Assembly: GCA_001800315.1 (NCBI GenBank)
Contig: MGVE01000008.1
Location: 1 to 64,000, forward strand
Length of the DNA stretch: 64,000 nt
From: Elusimicrobia bacterium RIFOXYA2_FULL_47_53
GTDB lineage: Bacteria > Elusimicrobiota > Endomicrobiia > Endomicrobiales > XYA2-FULL-47-53
Direction: 5' to 3'
Within the stretch, counting starts at the first letter, position 1; each line of letters starts with the position of its first letter. Under the pieces are notes generated by a model that saw nothing but the letters and a program-made list of their open reading frames with translations, was not told the DNA's origin and made no database searches. Below, one piece after another: positions 53,784 through 62,211 of the stretch. A program made the translations under genes and the position numbers.

Positions 53784-54914
53784 ATGGCTATATCTCTACC
53801 CAACATCAAGCTGCCCGAGATATCCTTCCTTAAATCAAAAGAGGCGATAGCTGTTGATTTAGGCAGTTCCTCTATCAAAGTCGTCCAATTAAAACAAACT
53901 GCCGGAAAATATTCACTCGTCAAATGGGGAGTGATACCGATTTCTGACGGGGCCGCCGAACTGTCTCCTCAGGACAAAAAAAGCATCTCGGCCGCGAGGC
54001 TCGGGGAATTTCTTGCCAGGGAAAAAATACTTACCAAAAATATAGTCGGTTCCGTTTCAGGCAATCAGGTCATAGTCCGCTATGTCCGCTTTCCAAAACT
54101 CTCCCGCGAAGAATTAAACAAGACCATCCAGTTTGAGGCCGAACCGTATATACCGTTTGACATACGAGATGTCAACCTTGGTTTTCACATCATCGGCGAA
54201 GTCGTTGAAGAAGGCCAGAAGAAAATGGAGACTATCCTTGTCGCGGCGAAGAAAGATGTCGCCCAGACAAGGCTGGATGTTTTTGACGAACTCAACTTAA
54301 GGCCCGTAGTTATAGATGTGGATGTCTTCGCTCTGCAAAACGCCTATGAACTTAACTGCGACCCCGCTGTTACGGAAACCGCGGTTCTTGTTAACATAGG
54401 AGCTTCGGTCACCAATCTTGCCATTGTTGAGAACAATATCCCTAAAGTTGTGAGGGATGTTTTTATATCGGGCAATTCTTTTACCAAAGCCATTCAGCGC
54501 AATCTCGCCTGCGACATGAAAACAGCCGAAGAGATGAAATACAAACACACACTGCTGGTTACGGCGGAGGAAAAAGAGAAAACTCTTTCCAATAATCAGA
54601 AAGAAGCCATTCAGTTTTCATCGGCCGTTGTGCCGGTGGCGAGGGATCTGCTCTCGGAAATCCATAAATCCATAGACTTCTACATCTCCCAGAATCCCGA
54701 AAGAACAGTCAATAAGATTTATATAACCGGCGGTTCTTCCTACTTAAAGAACCTCAACAAGTATCTTGAACTTGAGCTTAAAATACCGGTGGAGATTTTC
54801 AATCCCCTGAAAAATATCGCGGGGGGAGAGAATGTGCCGGCTAATCTCGCGTCCTTTCTCTCTATCGCGATAGGGTTGGCCGTGAGATTTGAAAATGATG
54901 TCCCGAAAAAATAA
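53784..54914 (+). CDS. pilM: PilM, actin-like pilus alignment protein
   Basis: The 376-residue cytoplasmic protein has an actin/FtsA-like ATPase fold with phosphate 1 (AVDLGSSSIKVVQL), phosphate 2 (VLVNIGASVTNLAIV) and adenosine (IYITGGSSYLKNL) motifs. It binds the cytoplasmic N terminus of PilN. A short intergenic sequence carrying its own promoter separates it from pilD. pilN follows 2 bases after its stop. Confidence 0.94.
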   Translation: MAISLPNIKLPEISFLKSKEAIAVDLGSSSIKVVQLKQTAGKYSLVKWGVIPISDGAAELSPQDKKSISAARLGEFLAREKILTKNIVGSVSGNQVIVRYVRFPKLSREELNKTIQFEAEPYIPFDIRDVNLGFHIIGEVVEEGQKKMETILVAAKKDVAQTRLDVFDELNLRPVVIDVDVFALQNAYELNCDPAVTETAVLVNIGASVTNLAIVENNIPKVVRDVFISGNSFTKAIQRNLACDMKTAEEMKYKHTLLVTAEEKEKTLSNNQKEAIQFSSAVVPVARDLLSEIHKSIDFYISQNPERTVNKIYITGGSSYLKNLNKYLELELKIPVEIFNPLKNIAGGENVPANLASFLSIAIGLAVRFENDVPKK

Positions 54915-54916
54915 AA

Positions 54917-55477
54917 ATGATTAAAATAAACTTATTGCCTCCAGAATCCATAAAAAAAGAAGAGCGCAAAGAAATATTTATCCTTGCCTACGGCGTTCTC
55001 GCGATTTTCGTTTTAATTGGCCTGGTCAAGTACGGCTTTAAGCTCAGTTTCTATAACAGTATACAAACCCGCACCGCCGCCGCTGAGCAGGAACTCGGAA
55101 AATACGAGAGCATAGTAAAGCAAGTGGATGCTCTGCAGGCCACAAAAACCGGCCTTGAAACGAAAAAAAATGTGATAAGCTCTTTGATGGCTGACAGGCT
55201 TGTTTACCCTGTCTTTATGCAGAAGGTCATGGAACTGCTGCCGTCAAATGTGTGGTTTAAATCACTGTCTACAAATATGAGCCCCGGGGGTCTGATAAAT
55301 GTTACCCTTGAGGCCGACGCGCTGGATAATTACGGCATAGCCGACCTGATAACTGCGCTTTCCACCGACGGCAACTTTTCAGGAGTTGAATTAGGCCCTA
55401 TTAACACAAATACTTCCGCCAAGACACAGACTTCGTCTTTCAGGCTGACTTTTTCTTACAAGGCAATAAAACCATGA
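54917..55477 (+). CDS. pilN: PilN, pilus alignment complex protein
   Basis: The 186-residue bitopic protein opens with the conserved PilM-binding peptide IKINLLPPES. A transmembrane helix (about 22-44), a periplasmic coiled coil and a ferredoxin-like domain (about 95-185; VWFKSLSTN) follow. It overlaps pilO by 4 bases. Confidence 0.93.
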   Translation: MIKINLLPPESIKKEERKEIFILAYGVLAIFVLIGLVKYGFKLSFYNSIQTRTAAAEQELGKYESIVKQVDALQATKTGLETKKNVISSLMADRLVYPVFMQKVMELLPSNVWFKSLSTNMSPGGLINVTLEADALDNYGIADLITALSTDGNFSGVELGPINTNTSAKTQTSSFRLTFSYKAIKP

Positions 55478-56019
55478 CAAAGAAAATGCAGCAGAATCTT
55501 GTCCTTTTTATAATGCTGGCCGCGGCTTTTGTTTTTGTGTATTTCAAGCTGCTCATGGGCCCCATTCAGATTAAAAACAATGATGCCCTGACCAAGCTTC
55601 AGCAGGTGGAAAACCGGCTCAATGAGATGAAGCGCAGAGCCGTTGAGCTTCCGAAACTTCAGGCGGAGATGAAGCTTCTGCAGATGGAGGTCGCCGAGCT
55701 GGAGAAGAAACTGCCAAGGGAAAAAGAGCTGCCGGGCCTGCTGAGAACTTTCACTAAAACCGCACAAAGATACTCGCTGAGAATTTCAAATTTCAATCCG
55801 ATGCCGGTTGTTTCCCAGGCCAACTACAACGAGGTTCCGTTTCAGGTCACTCTGCAGGGGACTTATCATTCGCTGGCGTTCTTTTTATCGGAGCTCGGAC
55901 AGCAGCCGAGAGTGCTGAACGCGAAAAACATTGTTTTTTCTATAAATCCGGCTTCCAAAGACAATCCCTCTACAGTCAATGTAAGTTTTATTCTTGTGGC
56001 TTTTACTTTTAAAGGATAA
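55474..56019 (+). CDS. pilO: PilO, pilus alignment complex protein
   Basis: The 181-residue bitopic protein has a transmembrane helix (about 7-27), a coiled coil (about 40-80; VENRLNEMKRR) and a periplasmic PilO domain with FQVTLQGTYHSLAFFLSEL. It pairs with PilN. It starts in a 4-base overlap with pilN and ends 5 bases before pilP. Confidence 0.93.
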   Translation: MTKKMQQNLVLFIMLAAAFVFVYFKLLMGPIQIKNNDALTKLQQVENRLNEMKRRAVELPKLQAEMKLLQMEVAELEKKLPREKELPGLLRTFTKTAQRYSLRISNFNPMPVVSQANYNEVPFQVTLQGTYHSLAFFLSELGQQPRVLNAKNIVFSINPASKDNPSTVNVSFILVAFTFKG

Positions 56020-56024
56020 TACAG

Positions 56025-56501
56025 ATGAAGCTCGCCGCAAAAACTTTATACTCTGTTTGTGCCCTCTTAGCGCTTATAGCTTTGTCGTCATGCTCTGTTG
56101 ATAAGATGCCTGATGTTTCAACACAGGAGTATAGGCCAAAGGTTCTTGTTTTCTCAACTACGACAGTGAAGCAGGAACCGCCCAAATATGTATACAGGGG
56201 CGATAAATTCAGGGACCCTTTCATACCGCTTACCGATTCGGGTTACTCAGCGTTCATATCTGAAACAGTCCCGACACCGAGCATCGGCTCGCTTACTTTA
56301 AAAGGAATCATTGACGATAAAAACGCCAAAACAGCCGTAATTACGGGTGGAGGAAACACTTTTATACTGCGTGACGGAAAGCTTTTTGACACGAAAAACA
56401 GGCTGATCAAGGGAATAAGCGGCGCTATCAGGAAAGACAGTGTGCTTCTGACGGGGCCCGACAGGACCTCTAAAGAGATTTTTTTAAGAATAAGAGAATA
56501 A
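56025..56501 (+). CDS. pilP: PilP, pilus assembly lipoprotein
   Basis: The 158-residue protein has a lipoprotein signal peptide with a lipobox (ALSSC; Cys about 24), a flexible region and a beta-sandwich PilP domain (RDPFIPL, GSLTLKGIIDDKNAKTAVIT). It links PilN/PilO to the PilQ secretin. It starts 5 bases after pilO and ends 12 before pilQ. Confidence 0.92.
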   Translation: MKLAAKTLYSVCALLALIALSSCSVDKMPDVSTQEYRPKVLVFSTTTVKQEPPKYVYRGDKFRDPFIPLTDSGYSAFISETVPTPSIGSLTLKGIIDDKNAKTAVITGGGNTFILRDGKLFDTKNRLIKGISGAIRKDSVLLTGPDRTSKEIFLRIRE

Positions 56502-56513
56502 CCGGAGGAAGGA

Positions 56514-58439
56514 ATGAAAAAACTTTTCAAAAAAATTACTATTTCGGCGGCTGTCTGCGTTGCTCTTCTGGGCTATATCACCGCTCAGCAGGCCTCCTTC
56601 GTTACGCTTGATAATGTAAAAATAGAAGGCAGCGATATAGTGATGACCCTGTCCGGCGAAACAAAATTTCACGCGTTTAAAATAAGCAACCCGCCGCGCC
56701 TTATCGTTGAATTCACAAACACCGAGCATAATTGGAAACAACGCGAAATAGAGCTTAACGGCAAAGTCATAAAGCGGGTAAGAAGCGGGCAGTTTCAGAA
56801 TGAACCCTCAAAAATAGCCAGAGTGGTTGTAGACCTCGTAAAACTGCCTGAGTACTCCCTGAACGGCAAGGGAAATATCGTAACTCTGCGCATCGGAGCC
56901 GAACCAGCGGCCGGCAGCGCTGACGACGCCAAGGCTGTACCAGCGGAAACGGCAGCAGCTCCCGCGGCCGAACCGGCGCCTGTGGAGGTTGTCGCTCAAC
57001 CTTTAGAAGCTGAGAAAATAGACAAACCAATCGTTCCAGCACCTAAAAAAGAGGAAGCTCCAAAAGCCGTTGAGAAACCCGAAGTTCCAAAACCTGTTGC
57101 CGCTAAGGCCGAGAAAAAGCCTGTGGCTGCCCCCAAGGCCGTAAAAAAACAGGATTCGTTAAAACCGGTGACCAAGGTCTCACTGCCAAGGAAAATCATG
57201 ACCTTTGATTTTGAGGACGCCGATATAAAGGATGTATTCAGAATTTTGTCAATTAAGAGCGGCATAAACATAATTTACGGAGCCGATGTTTCGGGAACCA
57301 TAACCATTCACCTTGAAAATGTTCCGTTTGACAAAGCTTTTGAAACCATATTGACGCTCAAGGGACTTGTGTCGCAGGTACAGGGGCCGAATATTCTCAG
57401 GATAACCACTCCGCAGAAGATCGCGGAAGATCGCGCCGCGGCGGTTACCTTTACGAAAGTATTTCCGCTCAACTACGCGAAAGCTGAAGAGGTAAAATCC
57501 AATCTTGACAGCATTCGCAGCGCGGAAGGCCGCAAAGGCAATATTTCCATTGACGCGCGCACAAACAGCCTTATTGTGACCGATACACCTGAAGGCCTGA
57601 TAGGGGTGGAACAAATCATTTTTGAGCTTGACAAGAAACCTCCGCAGGTGATTATAGAAGCAAAACTTGTGGAAGTTCTTTTGACCGACAGTTTTGATAT
57701 GGGAATTCAGTGGCAGATGGCCGCTAATGTAATTAATGATGCCAACACTTCGCTTGATATAGGCGCGTCCAAGGCGGCGACATCGGATTCCGCGGCGGGC
57801 CCCTCGGCTACCGTAGGGGGAACGGTTGTTGGCCCACTGCCGACAACTGACGGAGGCGCGGGCGTTTTTTTCCCTGCCTCACCCGTGGCAGGCCAGATAG
57901 GAGCTATCTCTTTCGGCCTTTTAATGGACAACAACAGGCTGACGGGCATATTGACGGCGCTCTCTCAGAAGGGCCTGTCAAAAATCCTTTCTTCGCCCAA
58001 AGTCACCACTATAAACAACCAGCTGGCCAAGATACTCATTGGCGAAAAGGTTCCTTTCTCCGAGACTTCTGTCGCCGCGGGCGGTGTTTCAACCAGCAAC
58101 ACCAAATGGCAGGAAGTGGGTATTAAACTTGAGGTAACACCGACAATTAATTCGGATCAGCGTATAACTCTTAAAATCAAACCCGAAGTCAGCCTTGTCA
58201 CGGCCATAACCGCCGCGGGACCGATTGTGGCCTCAAGACAGGCAGACACGACCGTCATGGTTAAGAACAACGAAACAATAGTAATTGGCGGACTCATCCG
58301 CGAGGAAGACAGAAAATTGGGCACCCAGGTACCGCTGCTGGGAGACCTGCCCATAATCGGACACCTTTTCCGCAGAGATGTTAGTACCAAGGAAAGAACC
58401 GAGCTGCTGGTCTTCATAACCCCTCAAATCATAGAATAG
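56514..58439 (+). CDS. pilQ: PilQ, type IV pilus secretin
   Basis: The 641-residue outer-membrane secretin has a signal peptide (about 1-24) and one AMIN domain (about 30-125). A low-complexity Ala/Pro/Lys/Glu linker (about 135-225), STN/N0 and N1 domains (about 228-375) and the secretin core (about 385-640) follow. Core motifs include VIIEAKLVEVLL, ILSSPKVTTINNQ, VPLLGDLPIIGHLFR and the final RTELLVFITPQII. GGAGGAAGG precedes the ATG. Confidence 0.95.
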   Translation: MKKLFKKITISAAVCVALLGYITAQQASFVTLDNVKIEGSDIVMTLSGETKFHAFKISNPPRLIVEFTNTEHNWKQREIELNGKVIKRVRSGQFQNEPSKIARVVVDLVKLPEYSLNGKGNIVTLRIGAEPAAGSADDAKAVPAETAAAPAAEPAPVEVVAQPLEAEKIDKPIVPAPKKEEAPKAVEKPEVPKPVAAKAEKKPVAAPKAVKKQDSLKPVTKVSLPRKIMTFDFEDADIKDVFRILSIKSGINIIYGADVSGTITIHLENVPFDKAFETILTLKGLVSQVQGPNILRITTPQKIAEDRAAAVTFTKVFPLNYAKAEEVKSNLDSIRSAEGRKGNISIDARTNSLIVTDTPEGLIGVEQIIFELDKKPPQVIIEAKLVEVLLTDSFDMGIQWQMAANVINDANTSLDIGASKAATSDSAAGPSATVGGTVVGPLPTTDGGAGVFFPASPVAGQIGAISFGLLMDNNRLTGILTALSQKGLSKILSSPKVTTINNQLAKILIGEKVPFSETSVAAGGVSTSNTKWQEVGIKLEVTPTINSDQRITLKIKPEVSLVTAITAAGPIVASRQADTTVMVKNNETIVIGGLIREEDRKLGTQVPLLGDLPIIGHLFRRDVSTKERTELLVFITPQIIE

Positions 58440-58482
58440 CTCGTTGCCCGGCTAAAGCTTTCGCTTCTCCATAATATCCTAT

Positions 58483-60072
58483 ATGCTATCTGAAAGAGCG
58501 TCCTTCCGCCTCAGGTTATTATTTCTTTTTATCCTGTCAGTTTCACCCGTACTGCGCTTCTCCTGGGATCTTCCGTCGCAGACAATACTCCACCTGCTTG
58601 TCCCGGCGGCTTTATTTTTTATCCTGAACTATTATAAACCTTCCTTTAAATTATTCCCTGACGGAGCTATTGTCTTATTATTTGTCACCGCGGCAGCTTC
58701 CATAATAGGAGCTCAGGAAAAAGCCGCCGTAAGAAACGATATTCTCGCGCTTTTTGACTGCCTTGCCGCCGGTTACATTTTCTCATTCCTGGACCTTGAA
58801 AGCAGAAAAAAAATACTTCTTGCCCCTGTTTTCGCGGGCGTTTTCTTTACGGCCATAATGCTGTTCCAATTTGTAAAAGACCCTGTGGGCTATTTTCTCT
58901 GGGACAGGATACATCTTGAATTTATTGTAAATTTCAGCATACTGGCCGGCTATATGGCTCTGCTGTTTCCTATCTCCCTGTTTTATCTGGATGAAAAGGA
59001 AAAGGCTTACGGAATTCTGCCTGCCGTAATTTTCCTGGGAATAATTCTTACCAAGTCCAGAATCGCGTTTATCGCCGCTTCAGCGGTAGTTTTGATTTAT
59101 GTATTCAGACACAGAAGAAAATATGCCGTGATCGCTAAAATTGCCGTGATCTTCGCGGTTATCTCTCTTGCCGGCCTGACAGTACTGAAAATAAGCCAGC
59201 AGCGCCTCTCGCAGGGGGAGGGAATAGCCTCAAACCGTATAGCGTGGTGGAATACCTCAATAAATATGTTTTTGGATAATCCCGTGAACGGAGCCGGGCT
59301 CGGCAATTTTTCAAACCTCTATCAGGTCTACAGAGAAACCATATCCTTAAATACAATTTACGCCCACAATATTTTACTTCAAACCCTTGCTGACACCGGA
59401 ATCTTGGGGGCTCTCGGCCTTTTGTTTATGCTATTTTTGTACTTCAGGCGCGCCATTACTTCAAACCCCGGGGAACTTTCGTTCTACGCTATGCTCTCGG
59501 CGGCATCACTGCTTGTTATTAACCTTTTTGATTACAGCTTCCACATTACCGCGCCGCTGCTGCTTTTCTGGGTAATAGTCTTTTCGGGCCTGCGCGCCGA
59601 GTTCACGGTCAGAGATAAACCGCTGATTCCTAAAGTCATTCAGATAGCGCTCGTTGTGCTGTTTGCAATAGTTATACTCAGGCCGCTTTTCGGAGCGGTA
59701 TTTTTTCAGCGAGGCAAGTATCTTCTGAACGCGAAGGACTATGCCGGCGCCGAAAAAGCGCTTAAAACCTCAATTATATTTGACCGGATGCCCTCTTCAA
59801 CTTACAGCGCACTTGCGCAGCTGAATTTCGTGAAATTTACCGTCTCAGGAAATACGCTGTCACTCACGGAAGCCGTACATTTCCAGAAAGAGGCCCTGGC
59901 GCGTTTTTCAAAAAACGCGGTGTACTGGTCCGATCTGTCCTGGCTTTACAGGGTCTCCGGGGACATGGCTAACGCGGCCGCCTCAATGCGAAAGGCTTAT
60001 GAAAACGACAGGCTCAACCCCGTATATATAAAAAATCTTGAGGAGTACCGAAAGGACAACGGCACAAAATGA
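58483..60072 (+). CDS. O-antigen ligase/polymerase-like (Wzy_C) membrane protein with TPR tail
   Basis: The 529-residue protein has about 11 transmembrane helices. The large periplasmic loop is of the O-antigen ligase family (NRIAWWNTSINMF, NPVNGAGLGNFSNLY, YAHNILLQTLADTGILG). A C-terminal TPR-like region (about 415-525) begins AKDYAGAEKALKTSI. It may ligate O-antigen to lipid A-core, polymerise O-units or glycosylate pilin; PilO/TfpO-type ligases can be found beside pilus genes. The exact activity cannot be separated by sequence. It overlaps the next gene by 4 bases. Confidence 0.8.
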   Translation: MLSERASFRLRLLFLFILSVSPVLRFSWDLPSQTILHLLVPAALFFILNYYKPSFKLFPDGAIVLLFVTAAASIIGAQEKAAVRNDILALFDCLAAGYIFSFLDLESRKKILLAPVFAGVFFTAIMLFQFVKDPVGYFLWDRIHLEFIVNFSILAGYMALLFPISLFYLDEKEKAYGILPAVIFLGIILTKSRIAFIAASAVVLIYVFRHRRKYAVIAKIAVIFAVISLAGLTVLKISQQRLSQGEGIASNRIAWWNTSINMFLDNPVNGAGLGNFSNLYQVYRETISLNTIYAHNILLQTLADTGILGALGLLFMLFLYFRRAITSNPGELSFYAMLSAASLLVINLFDYSFHITAPLLLFWVIVFSGLRAEFTVRDKPLIPKVIQIALVVLFAIVILRPLFGAVFFQRGKYLLNAKDYAGAEKALKTSIIFDRMPSSTYSALAQLNFVKFTVSGNTLSLTEAVHFQKEALARFSKNAVYWSDLSWLYRVSGDMANAAASMRKAYENDRLNPVYIKNLEEYRKDNGTK

Positions 60073-62063
60073 AAAAAAAAGATTTTGCCGTAATATTTTC
60101 GTTTCTCGCTTTTGTCCTTGCTTTGTTCGCACCGCAGCTGCTGGAAAACAAAACATTTTTTCTAAGAGACCTGACTTACCTGTTCCACCCGTGGAAGTCC
60201 CTTTGCGCCGAAAGCATTCAAAGAGGAGAGCTGCCGCTGTGGAACCCGTATTCGTCGTGCGGCACGCCGCTAATGGCCAACTGGCAGTCGGCCGTATTCT
60301 ATCCATTTTCAATTCTCTTTTATATATTTCCTTTCGCGAAAGCTCTCAATATCTTTAACATTATTCATGTCTTTGCCGCCGGCATCTTCGCCTACTTGTT
60401 CGGCAAAAAATATCTGGGGCAGGTATGGCAGCCCGCCTGGCTTATGGTAATGTCGGCCTTTAACGGGTATTTTATCTCCAGGCTGGAGTTTGTCAGCCAC
60501 GCCGCGACGGATATATGGCTTTTTATCATGCTATTATTCGTCACAAACCCGGCTTTGCTGGCGATAACCGCGGCCTTCGCGTTTCTGGCGGGGCATCAGG
60601 TATTTTTGATTCATTTTTCCGTAGTTATGGCTTTTGCGGTTTTCTATGACGCCAAGTCATTTTTCAGCCTAAGAACAATTTCAAAGCTTTCGCTGTTTCT
60701 GACAATTTTTCTTCCATTGATAATGGCGCAGTTAGCTCCAACTTTTGAATTAAGCAGGCTTTCGGCAAGAGTAAAAAGCGGAATTGATTATGCTTCAGCC
60801 GTTAAGAATTCGCTGGCATTTTCGGACTTGCCTCGCATAATTTCACCGGTATTTTCACCGTCCTACGCGGCGATAGACGGGGAAAAATTTCCCTGGGCGC
60901 TGACCTTTCACCTCGGATTTACCGCGGCTTTTGGCGCGTTAGCGGTGTTTTTTCTATCCGCCGGCAGAAAAATTAATATAATCCCGGGAACTCCAAAACC
61001 GTCGCGAATAATAGTTTTTTCCGTATTTATTTTTACCGCCGGTATTTTTATCGCGCTCGGAAGCAACCAGCCTGTCTATAGAATACTTTATGACCATATC
61101 GCATTTTTCAGGTCCTTCCGTTATCCTTCCCAGTTTATACTGCTCTCGGTAACGGGGTTAGCGCTTTTCTCTTCTTTTGCCGCGCGCAGGTTCCGGTTCG
61201 GCGGCATTCTGGTTTTAATTGCCGCGGCCGAACTGCTTGTTACAAATTACAATTTTTCAGCTTCCGCCCCGGGAGTTTTCTTCTACGAAAAGTCGCAAAT
61301 ACAGTCTTTCCTGCAGAGAGACATAGCCAACAACAGGTTTATATTAAGCCCGGGAACCGAACAAAACAGGCTTCTCAGCGGGAAGACGCTTTCTGACGCC
61401 TGGAGCGGCGCCAGAGGCGCGCTGTACGGAATGACGGCAATTCCCTATCATATTTCAAACGCTTACGGCGCCGGAGAACCTCTCACGCTAAGTTCCGTGG
61501 AAAGAACTGTAAACGCCGCCTATAAGCAGGATTCGCCGCAAGAGGCCCGAAAGTATTATGAACTGCTGGGAGTTAAATACCTTATCGCCAGGTCGGAACT
61601 GCCCGACACTCCGGGGTATGAAAAAGTGCTGGACGCCCCGTTTAAAGTCTACCGTCTCTCCGGCAACACCTCATTAATAAGCTCTGCGGATGACAGGGCT
61701 CTGATAACAGTAGAGAATGTCAGGTTCTCAAAATACAGGATTGAGGTCAAAACCGCGAGCGACTCTCCGCTGATTATAAAGCAGAGCTTCTATCCGGGGT
61801 GGGAGTATTATGTAGACGGAATTAAAACCGCCGCTTCCGAGTATAAAGGAATTTTCAGGCAGATTGAACTGACCGGAGGCCGGCACATCGTATATCAGAT
61901 TTACAGGCCCGGCACCTTCAATTACTCTCTTATATTGAGCTCCGTTTCAATATTATTGCTCGCAATATTTGGTATAATGAAGCTCCATGGGCTTTTGACC
62001 AGGGTATTTTCATTTTCTTCGGCGGAGCGAAATCCCCCGAAGCATTCGCCTGCGCTAAAATAG
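60069..62063 (+). CDS. YfhO-like polytopic membrane protein
   Basis: The 664-residue protein has about 11-12 transmembrane helices and a C-terminal beta-rich domain (about 540-625; GWEYYVDGIKTAA). The N-terminal loop carries LRDLTYLFHPWKSL and GELPLWNPYSSCGTPLMAN, hallmarks of the YfhO family, which are GT-C-like membrane proteins involved in glycosylating teichoic acids in Firmicutes. Coupling to the O-antigen ligase-like gene (4-base overlap) and position before asnB fit surface-glycan synthesis. Substrate unknown. Confidence 0.75.
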   Translation: MKKKDFAVIFSFLAFVLALFAPQLLENKTFFLRDLTYLFHPWKSLCAESIQRGELPLWNPYSSCGTPLMANWQSAVFYPFSILFYIFPFAKALNIFNIIHVFAAGIFAYLFGKKYLGQVWQPAWLMVMSAFNGYFISRLEFVSHAATDIWLFIMLLFVTNPALLAITAAFAFLAGHQVFLIHFSVVMAFAVFYDAKSFFSLRTISKLSLFLTIFLPLIMAQLAPTFELSRLSARVKSGIDYASAVKNSLAFSDLPRIISPVFSPSYAAIDGEKFPWALTFHLGFTAAFGALAVFFLSAGRKINIIPGTPKPSRIIVFSVFIFTAGIFIALGSNQPVYRILYDHIAFFRSFRYPSQFILLSVTGLALFSSFAARRFRFGGILVLIAAAELLVTNYNFSASAPGVFFYEKSQIQSFLQRDIANNRFILSPGTEQNRLLSGKTLSDAWSGARGALYGMTAIPYHISNAYGAGEPLTLSSVERTVNAAYKQDSPQEARKYYELLGVKYLIARSELPDTPGYEKVLDAPFKVYRLSGNTSLISSADDRALITVENVRFSKYRIEVKTASDSPLIIKQSFYPGWEYYVDGIKTAASEYKGIFRQIELTGGRHIVYQIYRPGTFNYSLILSSVSILLLAIFGIMKLHGLLTRVFSFSSAERNPPKHSPALK

Positions 62064-62211
62064 TTGCCGCTATGCGCGGCTATTCGCCGCAGCGCCAACT
62101 TAAGCAACGGCAGATCCCCAGCTTCGCATTCATCTGCGGGTTTAAGCCAGCAGTTTTCTGCGAAGGGGGATAAAACTAAATTTATTATTAACTTTAAAAA
62201 AGGGCGTTTGA
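62064..62211. other. 148-base gap before asnB with no clear feature
   Basis: The gap begins with a GC-rich partly self-complementary stretch (GCGGC and GCCGC repeats, about 62075-62097) and ends with an A/T-rich run and AAAAAGGGCG before the GTG. I see no RNA gene and no convincing promoter pair. Confidence 0.4.
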
